NCBI GenBank assembly: GCA_014138095.1
Contig: JACGXE010000009.1
Coordinates: 109,941-173,940 of the forward strand
Reading direction: 5' to 3'
Length of the DNA stretch: 64,000 nucleotides
Origin: Ochrobactrum sp. RH2CCR150
GTDB taxonomy: Bacteria; Pseudomonadota; Alphaproteobacteria; Rhizobiales; Rhizobiaceae
Shown: positions 18,145-26,888 of the stretch, piece by piece
How positions within the stretch are numbered: the first letter of the stretch is position 1
How the letters are laid out: each line of letters opens with the position of its first letter
Program-made: the position numbers and the translations under genes
Notes under the pieces: model-generated
The model's input: only the letters and a program-made list of their open reading frames with translations
What the model was told of the DNA's origin: nothing
The model's database searches: none

Positions 18145-18984
18145 TCAGCGAACAAGATGCCGTGTCAGCTTCCGTTCGAGATAATCCCAGATGTGTCGTA
18201 GCACTTCCACGATCAGCAGGTAGATCACTGCCGCCCAGAGATAGGTCTGGAAATCGAAGGTGCGGGAATAGGCGCGGCGCGTTTCACCCATCAGGTCGAG
18301 AACCGTGATGATGGCAACGATGGCCGAACCCTTAATCATCAGAATGATTTCATTGCCGTATGGACGCAGGGCAACGATCAGCGCCTGTGGAAGAATGACT
18401 TTCCAGAACGTCACGCGCTTGGAAATGCCAAGTGCTGCTGCACCTTCCCATTGGCCCATGGCAACGCTCTGGATCGCGCCGCGCAGGATTTCAGCCTGAT
18501 AGGCAGCCGTATTGAGCGAGAAGGCGAGAATGGCGCAATTCCATGCATCACGGAAAAATACCCACAGGCCGATGCTTTCCAGGAAAGGCCGGAAGGTGCC
18601 GAAACCGTAATAGATCAGGAAGGTTTGCGCCAGAAGCGGTGTGCCGCGGAAGAAATAGACATAGCCGAAGGCAATGGCTTTCAGCCAGCGGTTGTTCGAC
18701 ATGCGTGCGGCGGCAATCGGGATCGAAAGCGCAGCGCCGACAAGGATCGACACGACGACGAGCTTCAGCGTGATCAGAAGGCCGGACCAATAGCGCGGTC
18801 CATAAGTCTCGAAGAGATCGATCCGCCAGACATTGTAGAGATAAATGGCCAGCCCCGCAAAGAGCAAAGCCCAGATGCCGACGAAGATATGGCCTGCAAC
18901 GCGTGCGCGGGTCCATTGGCGGACGACGGGCGGCGGCGCTATGACGGCAGCACTGCTTTGTGTGACAGCTTCGCTCATGATCAT
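18145..18984 (-). CDS. Polar amino-acid ABC transporter permease (HisM/ArtM type)
   Basis: Inner-membrane subunit of an amino-acid importer. The 279-residue protein begins with a hydrophilic 25-residue N-terminal tail, then several membrane segments, and carries the permease-ATPase contact (EAA) loop in the GQWEGAAALGISKRVTFWKVILPQA stretch. Its ATG overlaps the stop codon of the upstream permease by four bases (ATGA), showing translational coupling. It forms an operon with the permease at 18981 and the binding protein at 19836. The operon's ATPase gene is not present nearby. Confidence 0.92.
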   Translation of the reverse strand: MIMSEAVTQSSAAVIAPPPVVRQWTRARVAGHIFVGIWALLFAGLAIYLYNVWRIDLFETYGPRYWSGLLITLKLVVVSILVGAALSIPIAAARMSNNRWLKAIAFGYVYFFRGTPLLAQTFLIYYGFGTFRPFLESIGLWVFFRDAWNCAILAFSLNTAAYQAEILRGAIQSVAMGQWEGAAALGISKRVTFWKVILPQALIVALRPYGNEIILMIKGSAIVAIITVLDLMGETRRAYSRTFDFQTYLWAAVIYLLIVEVLRHIWDYLERKLTRHLVR

Positions 18985-19703
18985 GCACCCCGCGACCGGT
19001 TGCTGCCCGCATCAGCCCATTGGGCAATACGGTTGATGAAATAGGACGAGATGATCGCGAGAGCGAGATAGAGCAGGCAGGCAACGCCAAAGAACAGGAA
19101 AGGCTCCTTGGTTACGCGCGCTGCAATGGATGTCTGCCGCATGATGTCGGACAGCGTGATCACCGATACCAGCGAGGTGTCTTTCAGCAGCACCAGCCAC
19201 AGATTTGCAAGGCCCGGCAGGGCGATGCGGATCAATTGCGGCAGGATGACCTTGCGCATGGTCTGCCAGTGCGACAGCCCGACCGCATATCCGCCTTCAT
19301 ACTGCCCGCGCGGAATGGCGCGGAAAGCGGAGAGGAAGACCTCACTCGAATAGGATGAGAAAACGAAACCGAGCGCCACCATACCCGCGGCGAAGGCATT
19401 GATTTCGACATTGGCATTGATGCCAAACAGTGCCAGGAGTTTCTGCAAGCCGAGAGAGGCGCCGAAATAAACCAGGAACAGGGTCAGAAGTTCTGGAAGA
19501 CCACGGAAGATGGTCGTGTAGATATTCGAAGCCAGTCTGATTGACGGTTCGGTCGATTGCTTCCCCAAAGCAACCAGAAATCCAAGAACGAGGCCCACGG
19601 GCAGGGTAGCGATTGCAAGGGTGACTGTAACCAGAAGCCCCCAGGCGATACTTCTCGACCAACCTTCGGGGCCGAAACTCAATAAAGTGGCGTAATGTTC
19701 CAT
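18981..19703 (-). CDS. Polar amino-acid ABC transporter permease (HisQ/ArtQ type)
   Basis: Second permease of the same importer, 240 residues, with about five membrane segments (for example SIAWGLLVTVTLAIATLPVG) and an EAA loop in the GQYEGGYAVGLSHWQTMRKVILPQ region. It lies 132 bases downstream of the binding-protein gene, with a strong hairpin in between, and overlaps the next permease by four bases. Pairing of Q and M type permeases is normal for histidine/arginine/opine importers. Confidence 0.92.
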   Translation of the reverse strand: MEHYATLLSFGPEGWSRSIAWGLLVTVTLAIATLPVGLVLGFLVALGKQSTEPSIRLASNIYTTIFRGLPELLTLFLVYFGASLGLQKLLALFGINANVEINAFAAGMVALGFVFSSYSSEVFLSAFRAIPRGQYEGGYAVGLSHWQTMRKVILPQLIRIALPGLANLWLVLLKDTSLVSVITLSDIMRQTSIAARVTKEPFLFFGVACLLYLALAIISSYFINRIAQWADAGSNRSRGA

Positions 19704-19787
19704 CGCCTTTTTCTTTTTTCTGGGCAGATACTCATCCGGCGGTCTCTGTTTCGAGCGCTTCTACCGAACTGTCCGCCATAAATGATG

Positions 19788-19818
19788 TGCGCCGGTTTGT
19801 GTGTCACAAACCGGCGCA
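19788..19818 (-). promoter_or_regulatory. 14-bp hairpin between binding-protein and permease genes
   Basis: TGCGCCGGTTTGTG and CACAAACCGGCGCA are perfectly complementary around a 3-base loop. No T-run follows on the minus strand, so it fits an mRNA-stabilising or processing hairpin of the kind that raises binding-protein output over permease output. Confidence 0.7.
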
Positions 19819-19835
19819 TACGTCTTCAAGGAAAC

Positions 19836-20642
19836 TTAGTTCTCGGCGCCGTAAGCGTCGAACTCAAAGTACTTATCGTTGATTTCCTTGTACTTTCCGT
19901 TCGCACGGATCGCCTTGATGGCTGCGTTGAACTTTTCAACCAGTTCCGGACGGCCCTTCTTGAAGGCAACGCCAGCGCCGGGGCCGTGAATTTCAACAAC
20001 CGGCGGGAAAGTGCCGACCATCTTGCAGCATGCGCCATCCGGCGTCTTCAGCCATTCGCCCAGCGTCACGCTGTCGTCATTGGCGGCATCGAGACGGCCA
20101 TTGGCCAGATCGAGGCGGTATTCCTCAGCCGTCGGGTAGGCCTTGATGGTGCTGTCGGTAAAAGTCTTTTCCGAGTAATTCGCGTGGGTGGTGGAAACCT
20201 GAACGCCGATCGTCTTGCCAGCGAGATCTTCCTTGGTCACACCCTTGATGTCGCTATCCTTCGGAGCGACGATGCCCGGAGGCGTATTGTAATATTTGCC
20301 CGAGAAATCGACCTGCTTCTTGCGTTCATCAGTGATGGACATGGACGCGATGAAGGCATCGAACTTGCCAGCCTGAAGCGCCGGAATTGCGCCGTCCCAT
20401 TCCTGGGTGATGAAGGTACATTGAGCCTTCATTTCATCGCAAAGCGCTTTCGCGATATCGACGTCAAAGCCCGAAAGGGTGCCGTCCGGCTTGATGAAAT
20501 TGAAGGGGGGATATGCGCCTTCAGTGGCGATGGTGAGCTTTAAAGGCTCCTGGGCATTTGCGGCGCCGATTGCCAGGCCGCCCGCCACGGTTGCAATGGT
20601 GGCAACCGAAGCTGCTACTACGATACGCTTCAATACGCGCAT
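19836..20642 (-). CDS. Periplasmic amino-acid-binding protein of ABC importer
   Basis: Solute-binding protein of family 3 (ArgT/HisJ/OccT-like), 268 residues. A signal peptide ends near GAANAQEP (about residue 30). The binding-protein signature is seen in IATEGAYPPFNFIKPDGTLSGFDVDIAKALC-type sequence (start at residue 38), and the two-lobe hinge motif DFSGKYYNTPPGIVAPKDS. A Cys pair (ACCK) is near residue 191. Arginine, lysine/ornithine, histidine or octopine-like ligands are possible. It is the first gene of the operon with the two permeases. Confidence 0.93.
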   Translation of the reverse strand: MRVLKRIVVAASVATIATVAGGLAIGAANAQEPLKLTIATEGAYPPFNFIKPDGTLSGFDVDIAKALCDEMKAQCTFITQEWDGAIPALQAGKFDAFIASMSITDERKKQVDFSGKYYNTPPGIVAPKDSDIKGVTKEDLAGKTIGVQVSTTHANYSEKTFTDSTIKAYPTAEEYRLDLANGRLDAANDDSVTLGEWLKTPDGACCKMVGTFPPVVEIHGPGAGVAFKKGRPELVEKFNAAIKAIRANGKYKEINDKYFEFDAYGAEN

Positions 20643-20979
20643 ATTTAGTCCTCTCGTTTACTCTGGCTGCTTCCCTGATTATTGTTCTGGTCAGCCATTT
20701 GTCGTGCAATTGCAATTTAAAATTGAGGATTAGTGATCGATAGTCGATCCTCCCGCCGCTACCAATAGATGGTTCAACAGAGGCTGCGCAATATATTTTC
20801 GCATGTTCGCCGCCGCCCTCCAATCCGGTGACGATATTCCCACCACTTTTCACCGGAAGGCAAGATGGCTTGCGTAATAATTTTGCGTATAATTATTGTG
20901 GAATTCACAGCGTATTCCGCCGAAACCTATGTCAAAATAGTGAAAGCTGACGTTTTGGCGGAAAGTGGTAGGGAATTGC
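20643..20979. other. Intergenic region upstream of the ABC operon
   Basis: About 335 bases between the binding-protein gene and mobB, which both run on the minus strand. AT-rich stretches (TTGCAATTTAAAATTG near 20711-20726 and TAATAATTTTGCGTATAATTATTG near 20874-20898) would be reasonable promoter or regulator sites for the ABC operon. I see no gene in it. Confidence 0.5.
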
Positions 20980-21483
20980 TCAAAGCGCCATTTCATTTTG
21001 GATGAAATCGGCAATTTCATCGACCATATTGATATCGAAGACCGGCAGGCTTGAACCCTGTTGGGGATAATCGGTTGCAATGGCGACGATGCTTGGGTCG
21101 TTTTCGGCGAGAGGCGGACCGTCATGACTGCCTGTTCGGCGGAGTTCGATTTTCTTGTGCGGCTCCCGCTTATAGCCTTCAACGAGAATCAGATCACAGG
21201 GCGCGAGCTTGTCCGCGATGTCTTGCAGCGAGATTTCTGGGCCGTCGAGATTTTCATGCATGATGGCGAAGCGGCGCTCCGACACTATGGCAACTTCAGC
21301 CGCGCCGGCCTTGCGATGCCGCCAGGAGTCGGTGCCTTCGATATCGATATCAAAATTATGATGCGCATGCTTGATCGTCGCGATGCGGAAGCCCCGTTCT
21401 GTCAGGCAGCGCACGAGCTTTTCGGTCAGGGTGGTCTTGCCGGAGTTTTTCCAGCCTGTAATGCCAAAAAGCTTGTGCGTCAT
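20980..21483 (-). CDS. mobB: Molybdopterin-guanine dinucleotide biosynthesis adaptor MobB
   Basis: GTP-binding protein that assists MobA in attaching GMP to molybdopterin. The 167-residue protein begins with the P-loop GITGWKNSGKTTL, followed by the MobB-typical KHAHHNFDIDIEGTDSWRHRKAGA stretch and VEGYKREPHKKIELRR near residue 115. It overlaps mobA by four bases (ATGA), so the two are translationally coupled. It is the last gene of the molybdenum-cofactor cluster. Confidence 0.93.
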   Translation of the reverse strand: MTHKLFGITGWKNSGKTTLTEKLVRCLTERGFRIATIKHAHHNFDIDIEGTDSWRHRKAGAAEVAIVSERRFAIMHENLDGPEISLQDIADKLAPCDLILVEGYKREPHKKIELRRTGSHDGPPLAENDPSIVAIATDYPQQGSSLPVFDINMVDEIADFIQNEMAL

Positions 21484-22133
21484 GACATGGCTCCGTTCAG
21501 TCGGCTCAATCGCCGGGCTTCGACGAGATCGTCGGGCCGGTTGATGTTGAAGAATGGATCATAGGTTTCCGAGCGATCCTTCGTCGTTACAAGCGGAAAG
21601 TCTACTGTTTCGAAATCAACATCGCGTGCAAATGCCAGAACGCTGGCTTTCTCAGCCGTCGAAAGCCAGTCCTTTAGCCGATCCGCCAGTTGCGTCCGCC
21701 ACAGGCCAAAGATTGGGTGAACATGCCCGGCTGAGCTCGCAAGAACGATGTCGCCGCCGGTCTGTCTTTGGCGTTCGAGGAGCTGCTCGCCGAGATCCGC
21801 AGGCAGAAATGGGGTGTCGGCAGCTGCGGTCAGCAGCCATGTCGAATTTTTTGCGTGCGTGAGCGCGGTGAGAATGCCGGGTAGAGGACCGCCATGTGCT
21901 GCGGGGATATCCGCAATGACGTCCAGGTCGAGGTTGGCCAGCCGTGACGGGTCGCCATTGGCGTTGATGAAAAGCGCTCCGACCTGCGGTTTCAAGCGTT
22001 CGGCAACCTCGGCGATAATGGAACGGGAACCCAGAGCCTGCAGGAACTTGTCTCCCGCTATTCCACCTTCGCGCATCCGGCTCGACAATCCGCCAGCAAT
22101 GATAGCACCGGTGATATCTGGCTGATCGACCAT
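21480..22133 (-). CDS. mobA: Molybdenum cofactor guanylyltransferase MobA
   Basis: Transfers GMP from GTP to Mo-molybdopterin to make the MGD form used by DMSO-reductase-family enzymes. The 217-residue protein shows the nucleotide-binding motif IIAGGLSSRMREGG, the DIPAAHGGPLPGILTAL segment, the AAADTPFLP metal site and the NINRPDDL end motif. Its start codon overlaps the stop of the EamA transporter by one base. The order transporter-mobA-mobB is compact and suggests one transcript. Confidence 0.93.
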   Translation of the reverse strand: MVDQPDITGAIIAGGLSSRMREGGIAGDKFLQALGSRSIIAEVAERLKPQVGALFINANGDPSRLANLDLDVIADIPAAHGGPLPGILTALTHAKNSTWLLTAAADTPFLPADLGEQLLERQRQTGGDIVLASSAGHVHPIFGLWRTQLADRLKDWLSTAEKASVLAFARDVDFETVDFPLVTTKDRSETYDPFFNINRPDDLVEARRLSRLNGAMS

Positions 22134-23056
22134 TATTTCGGCCCGAGACCGGTTGGAATTGAAGCAAGGGTGCTTTTGTTCTTTTCGCGCTTCTTCAGCG
22201 CGTTTTCGCGATAGACCATGTAGATGCCGCTTCCGACGACCATGACAGAGCCAATGATTGTATAGCTATCCGGCGCTTCGCCAAAGACTGCTATGCTCAA
22301 TCCTATCGCCCAGAGCAGGCTGGAATAGCGGAATGGAGAGACGAAGGACACTTCGCCCTCACGCATGGCCAGAATGATGAAGTGATATCCGATCAGCAAC
22401 AGCACGGCAGCAACGAACATGGCCGCAACGGGAATAAGCCCGATAGGCTGCCATCCGCCCATGGGGACAGTCAGCACGCCGCCGGTGATTGCAATCGCAC
22501 AAGCAGTGAGCGTGGAGAGATAGAGCGTCGGCACATGGGCCGGTACGCGACGCGTCGCAATGTCCCGCATCGCCGCAAAACCGACGCTCGCCAGCAATAC
22601 GGCGATTGCGCCGAAACCTGCCGCGCCGGCTGAACCGGGACGAATAATAATCAGGACGCCGACGAAGCCGACCAGAATACAGGCCCAGCGCCGCCAGCCG
22701 ACTTTTTCCTTGAGGAATATTGCGGCTCCCAGCGTTACTACCAAAGGTGTTGCCTGAAACACGGCTGAACAGAAGGCCTGAGAAAGATGTCCCAGCGAGA
22801 CAATGTAAGTAATTGTCGCGACCACTTCGCCCAGCACACGCAGGACAGTCATCCGCTCCAGAGAAAGCTTACGCAGCGCACCATGACGCCAGGCCAGAAA
22901 GCCGATCATCACGGTCGCAAAAACGCCGCGGATCAGCATGTACTGACCGCTGTTCATTTCCGCGAGAAGGAATTTGGTGATGCTGTCCCCGATGGTGAAA
23001 ACACCCATGGCGAGAAGCATATAAATACTTGCGCGGAAATTCTCTGACTGCAGCAC
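22133..23056 (-). CDS. EamA/DMT-family membrane transporter
   Basis: Inner-membrane protein of the drug/metabolite transporter superfamily, 307 residues, with about ten predicted membrane helices in two EamA repeats (first repeat begins ASIYMLLAMGVFTIGDSITK; second around GFAAMRDIATRRVPAHVPTLY). The C-terminal tail is basic (ENALKKREKNK). Its position between moaA and mobA, with a one-base overlap to mobA, ties it to the molybdenum-cofactor genes, but the substrate is not known. It could instead be a general metabolite exporter caught in the operon. Confidence 0.88.
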   Translation of the reverse strand: MLQSENFRASIYMLLAMGVFTIGDSITKFLLAEMNSGQYMLIRGVFATVMIGFLAWRHGALRKLSLERMTVLRVLGEVVATITYIVSLGHLSQAFCSAVFQATPLVVTLGAAIFLKEKVGWRRWACILVGFVGVLIIIRPGSAGAAGFGAIAVLLASVGFAAMRDIATRRVPAHVPTLYLSTLTACAIAITGGVLTVPMGGWQPIGLIPVAAMFVAAVLLLIGYHFIILAMREGEVSFVSPFRYSSLLWAIGLSIAVFGEAPDSYTIIGSVMVVGSGIYMVYRENALKKREKNKSTLASIPTGLGPK

Positions 23057-23150
23057 GGTATAGAATCCAGTTTAGAATCCAATACCGTGTTCAAGTGTAT
23101 TTCGCGACAATTATTTGTGATTGCCTTCACTCAAAAGTATAAACGGATTT

Positions 23151-24185
23151 TTATCCGCCCGTAAGGCTCATATGACGTGCTACGGCTGGCCGGTTATGAT
23201 CGCGATCGATGATGAAATCATGGCCCTTGGGCTTGCGAGAAATAGCCTCATCGATAGCCTGGCTCAGGAAAACATCACTGTCGTTCTCGCGTAGCGCCTT
23301 GCGCAGATCGGCATCATCATTCTGGCCGAGGCACATATAGAGCATGCCGGTACAGGTGAGGCGAACACGGTTGCAGCTTTCGCAGAAATTATGCGTCAAA
23401 GGTGTGATGAAGCCGAGACGTCCACCGGTTTCCTCTATCGTCACATAGCGGGCGGGGCCGCCCGTTCGATACGGGATATCGTTCATCGTGAACTGGCTTG
23501 AAAGGTCGCTGCGCAGTTGCGACAGCGGCAGATACTGGTCAGTGCGGTCGAATTCAATTTCACCCATCGGCATGGTTTCGATGAGCGTCATATCCATATC
23601 GCGGCCATGGGCCCAGCGGATGAGGTCCGGGATTTCGAATTCGTTGAAATCTTTCAGCGCAACTGCGTTGATCTTCACGCGGATACCGGCCTTCTGGGCG
23701 GCATCTATACCCTCAAGCACACGGGCCAAGTCGCCCCAGCGTGTAATCTCGTGAAACTTGTCAGGGTTGAGTGTGTCGAGCGAGACATTGATGCGCTTGA
23801 TGCCGCAGTCGGCCAGCTCTCCGGCAAAACGCGAAAGTTGCGAGCCATTGGTGGTCAGCGTCAGTTCTTGCAGCGCACCGGATACCAGATGGCGCGAAAG
23901 CCCACGGATCAGATGCATGATGTTCTTGCGCACCAGCGGTTCACCGCCAGTCAGGCGCAGCTTGCGCACGCCCCTGTCGATAAACACAGTGCAGAGCCGT
24001 TCCAGCTCTTCCAGCGTCAGCAGATCCTTCTTGGGAAGAAAGGTCATGTGTTCCGCCATGCAATAGGTGCAGCGGAAATCGCAGCGGTCTGTCACCGAAA
24101 CGCGCAAATAATCGACCGCCCGCCCGAAAGGATCGATCATCGGTCCGGTCGGAGAAACAAAGGACTGTGCCTGCAAGGTTCTCAT
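23151..24185 (-). CDS. moaA: GTP 3',8-cyclase MoaA
   Basis: Radical-SAM enzyme for the first step of molybdenum-cofactor synthesis (GTP to 3',8-cyclo-GTP, then cPMP with MoaC). The 344-residue protein has the N-terminal CxxxCxxC cluster (C35, C39, C42 in [12 protein letters not shown]), the [11 protein letters not shown] motif, a C-terminal second cluster ([15 protein letters not shown]) and the conserved GG end (LTGG). I chose ATG at 24185 (MRTLQAQ) because it gives the length I remember for Brucella MoaA; ATGs at 24197 and 24206 are also open. The gene is separated from the EamA gene by about 94 bases. Confidence 0.93.
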   Translation of the reverse strand: MRTLQAQSFVSPTGPMIDPFGRAVDYLRVSVTDRCDFRCTYCMAEHMTFLPKKDLLTLEELERLCTVFIDRGVRKLRLTGGEPLVRKNIMHLIRGLSRHLVSGALQELTLTTNGSQLSRFAGELADCGIKRINVSLDTLNPDKFHEITRWGDLARVLEGIDAAQKAGIRVKINAVALKDFNEFEIPDLIRWAHGRDMDMTLIETMPMGEIEFDRTDQYLPLSQLRSDLSSQFTMNDIPYRTGGPARYVTIEETGGRLGFITPLTHNFCESCNRVRLTCTGMLYMCLGQNDDADLRKALRENDSDVFLSQAIDEAISRKPKGHDFIIDRDHNRPAVARHMSLTGG

Positions 24186-24373
24186 CTGTGAAGCCATTGT
24201 TTCCATAAGGTACGACGCAGTATCCTCCTGCTCATATGAGATAGGACTTCCGCTTCGTCTTGTCCAGTTTTGCAGCGCTGAAGCAGTTTCAACATACTTG
24301 CGGTATTCTGTCATGCAGCCTATCACAAGCAGACTTCGACGATTGCGGAGCGATATTTGTATGGAGAACAGCA

Positions 24374-24733
24374 ATGAGCGACGTCTGGCCGACTGAACTG
24401 CGCGTTTCCAGCGACCGCAAATTGCTGACGGTGGCTTTTGACAGCGGCGAACGTTTTGAACTGACCGCCGAATTATTGCGTGTACTTTCTCCATCGGCGG
24501 AAGTGCAGGGCCATTCGCCCGAACAGCGCATCACGGTCGGCGGCAAGCGCAATGTCGAGATCATCAAGGTTGAGCCGGTAGGCAATTACGCGGTCCGCAT
24601 CACCTTTGACGATATGCATGATACCGGCCTGTTTTCATGGACTTATCTGCATAAGCTCGGCACCGAGAAAGAGACGCTTTGGCAAACCTATCTCGATGAA
24701 CTGGCCGAAAAAGGGCTCAAGCGCGACCGCTAA
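24374..24733 (+). CDS. DUF971 protein (gamma-butyrobetaine hydroxylase-like N-terminal domain)
   Basis: A 119-residue protein made of one DUF971 domain: [26 protein letters not shown] at the N terminus and the characteristic [30 protein letters not shown] segment (residues 62-91). The domain is found alone and as the N-terminal part of carnitine-synthesis dioxygenases; in bacteria it is thought to be linked to Fe-S or iron handling (the latter is family knowledge with weak support). ATG at 24374 is preceded by GGAGAACAGCA. It is divergent from moaA, which suggests an association with Fe-S-cluster enzymes. Confidence 0.87.
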   Translation: MSDVWPTELRVSSDRKLLTVAFDSGERFELTAELLRVLSPSAEVQGHSPEQRITVGGKRNVEIIKVEPVGNYAVRITFDDMHDTGLFSWTYLHKLGTEKETLWQTYLDELAEKGLKRDR

Positions 24734-24742
24734 TCACACGCG

Positions 24743-25207
24743 TCACTCTTTCTCCAGCATTTCCGCGATGCGCCGCATCATGTCGCCCATGGCGTTGCAT
24801 TGCGATGTGGTGGAATGCGCCATGACGCGGTCGATCAACTCGCCATAGACCGCCAGCGCTTCGCTGAGCAGTTTCTCGCCATCCTGTGTGAGGGTCAGGC
24901 GGATGATGCGCTTGTCGGTCGCGTCGCCGGTGCGCATCAGCAATCCGCGATTCTCCAGCTTCGGCAGCAACATCGTGATGTTGGAGCGTCCAACGAGAAT
25001 TCTGCGGGCGAGATCGTGCTGCGATTCGCCCGGATGGCGATAAATATTCATCAACACATCGAGGTCAGCAATCTTCAGATCGAACGACGCCAGCCCCTGC
25101 GCCAGCGCACGTTCAACCGCTTTGCCGGCTCTCGCAACAGCAATCCAGTTCTTGAAGCGCGGATTATCCCACGGCAGCTTTTGTATCTTGTCTTGCATTT
25201 TGTTCAT
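24743..25207 (-). CDS. MarR-family transcriptional regulator
   Basis: A 154-residue winged-helix regulator: LKIADLDVLMNIYRHPGESQHDLARRILVGRSNITMLLPKLENRGLL forms the helix-turn-helix and wing (about 43-90), followed by dimerisation helices. It is divergently transcribed from an alpha/beta hydrolase, and the 47-base gap contains palindromes that would suit a MarR dimer, so it probably represses both genes. An effector is not evident. The second Met (three codons in) is an equally possible start. Confidence 0.9.
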   Translation of the reverse strand: MNKMQDKIQKLPWDNPRFKNWIAVARAGKAVERALAQGLASFDLKIADLDVLMNIYRHPGESQHDLARRILVGRSNITMLLPKLENRGLLMRTGDATDKRIIRLTLTQDGEKLLSEALAVYGELIDRVMAHSTTSQCNAMGDMMRRIAEMLEKE

Positions 25208-25209
25208 TC

Positions 25210-25238
25210 TTGTACAATTATTTGTTCAGGATTGAACA
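25210..25238. promoter_or_regulatory. Candidate MarR operator between divergent genes
   Basis: Two palindromes lie in the marR/hydrolase gap: TTGTACAA (25210-25217) and TGTTCA-GGAT-TGAACA (25223-25238, perfect 6-base arms). Position and symmetry fit binding by the adjacent regulator. Confidence 0.55.
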
Positions 25239-25254
25239 TGATTGAGGCCCCGCT

Positions 25255-26169
25255 ATGGCGACGTTATCTCTTCAGGTTACGCGATTCGGTCTGGCTATGC
25301 TCGGACACATCGCGCCGGAACGCGCCGGTCGCGCGGCATTCAAGATTTTCTGCCGCACGCCCAGCCGCAAGCCGAGGACAAAAGCCTATGCGGAAAAGCT
25401 GCAGCAGACGAGTGAAGAGTTGCTCAAGGCCAAAAGGCTCGATCTGATTATCGATCGAGGTGTCGTGGCAACCTATCTCTTCGAGCCCGCTCGTGTGGAC
25501 CGGCACAATGCCCGCACATCTCTTGTGGTGCACGGCTGGGGTTCGCGTAGCGCGGATATGATGGCCATTATCAGTGCGCTGGTCGCGCGCGGCGAGCGGG
25601 TGGTCGCCCTTGATTTGCCGGGACACGGCGCTTCGGCTGGACGCGAGCTCGATTTCATCCGGGCGATCGCCGCAGTGGATGCCGCATGGCGTCAATATGG
25701 GCCGTTCTACGCCATGGTCGGGCATTCCTTTGGCGGCGCGGTTGTCGTCAACGCAGCTGCCGGGCCGCTTGGCTGCTATCGCGAGCGACGTCCCGCCAAG
25801 CTGGTCACGATTGCGTCACCGCATTCCATGAATGGTGTTTTCGAAGGGTTCGGAAAGGTACTTCGCCTGAACGCTGATGTGCGTCAGGCCATGAAGGACA
25901 CTGTTCAGCAAATTGCCGCGCGTCCGATCCATGATTTCGATACCGATGTGCATCTGCGCCGACTGGCGATCCCGACACTGGTTATTCATGCGCGCGACGA
26001 CAAGGAAGTTCCAGCGTGTTGTGCAGAAATGGCTGCCAAAGCGGGGTCTCATGTCCGGCTTCACTGGGCTGACGGCCTCGGGCATCGGCGGATCATTGCC
26101 AGCACGGATGTGGCCGACAAAATTGCAGATTATGTGAGCGGCCCCGTGCCTTTGCGGGCTGTGGCATAG
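25255..26169 (+). CDS. Alpha/beta-fold hydrolase
   Basis: A 304-residue serine hydrolase. The oxyanion region HGWGSR (about 93-98), the nucleophile elbow GHSFGG (about 158-163), the acid region HARDDKEVP and the final GLGHRRI histidine motif give the usual Ser-Asp-His triad. The N-terminal 60 residues, rich in Lys and Arg, precede the core and are not typical of small esterases. Control by the divergent MarR gene suggests that it degrades or responds to a small toxic compound; substrate unknown. Confidence 0.88.
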   Translation: MATLSLQVTRFGLAMLGHIAPERAGRAAFKIFCRTPSRKPRTKAYAEKLQQTSEELLKAKRLDLIIDRGVVATYLFEPARVDRHNARTSLVVHGWGSRSADMMAIISALVARGERVVALDLPGHGASAGRELDFIRAIAAVDAAWRQYGPFYAMVGHSFGGAVVVNAAAGPLGCYRERRPAKLVTIASPHSMNGVFEGFGKVLRLNADVRQAMKDTVQQIAARPIHDFDTDVHLRRLAIPTLVIHARDDKEVPACCAEMAAKAGSHVRLHWADGLGHRRIIASTDVADKIADYVSGPVPLRAVA

Positions 26170-26182
26170 GGACCGCAACCGG

Positions 26183-26788
26183 TCAGGCGGCAGTCAGTCT
26201 GTCCCATGCCGCCATTGCGCCATGCGCTGCGGCGATCAGACTTTCAGCGCTGCCACCGTCGCGCGCAAGGATGGACATGCCGTTCTGCACCGTCGCGTAA
26301 AACGTGGCGATAGCACCTGCGTCGATGGTTGCGGGCAGGGAACCTTCCTCGATACTGCGCTGAAGGCGGGTGCGCAGCACCTCAATATTGTTGTTGCGGC
26401 GCTCTTTCAGAACATTGCAGACATTCTGGCTGGACTGGGTGCGGTTAAGTGCGTCCAGTGCGATCAGGCATCCACGCGGCTTGTCGGTGACCGAGAAAGT
26501 CTCGGCGCTCGCCATCAAAAAGCGCTCGAATGCCAGCTTCACGTCTGGCGTTTCTTCCAATTGCGTCCAGATATCCGTGCCCACTTCGTTCGAATAGAGC
26601 GACAGGGCATCCATATACAGCCCTTCCTTGCTCCCGAAGGCGGCATAAAGGCTGGGCGCGTTGATGCCCATCGCGGCTGTCAGGTCCGAAAGCGATGCGC
26701 CGTCAAAGCCCTTTTCCCAGAAAACATACATTGCTGCGCGCAATGCCTGTTCCCGGTCAAAGTTGCGAGGTCTTCCGCGTTCCGACAC
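26183..26788 (-). CDS. TetR-family transcriptional regulator
   Basis: A 201-residue TetR repressor. The N-terminal helix-turn-helix covers RGRPRNFDREQALRAAMYVFWEKGFDGASLSDLTAAMGINAPSLYAAFGSKEGLY (residues 5-60) and is followed by a helical ligand domain with a TetR_C-like core. GTG at 26788 was chosen because AAGGAGA lies five bases upstream; the frame stays open for 70 more codons with no coding character. It is divergent from an SDR gene, and the gap contains a palindrome that would suit its dimer. Confidence 0.9.
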   Translation of the reverse strand: MSERGRPRNFDREQALRAAMYVFWEKGFDGASLSDLTAAMGINAPSLYAAFGSKEGLYMDALSLYSNEVGTDIWTQLEETPDVKLAFERFLMASAETFSVTDKPRGCLIALDALNRTQSSQNVCNVLKERRNNNIEVLRTRLQRSIEEGSLPATIDAGAIATFYATVQNGMSILARDGGSAESLIAAAHGAMAAWDRLTAA

Positions 26789-26858
26789 GCCAATCTCCTT
26801 TTTGTATTGATCGTTAAATAAACCTCTTGACGGTATTCGGCAAGCCTGACACCTATTA

Positions 26859-26874
26859 TGTATCAATCGATACA
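26859..26874. promoter_or_regulatory. Candidate TetR operator between tetR and the SDR gene
   Basis: TGTATC-AATC-GATACA is a perfect palindrome with 6-base arms. It lies 15 bases before the SDR start codon, where a bound repressor would block ribosome-binding site and promoter. Confidence 0.6.
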
Positions 26875-26888
26875 GAAAGGATGCCTTC

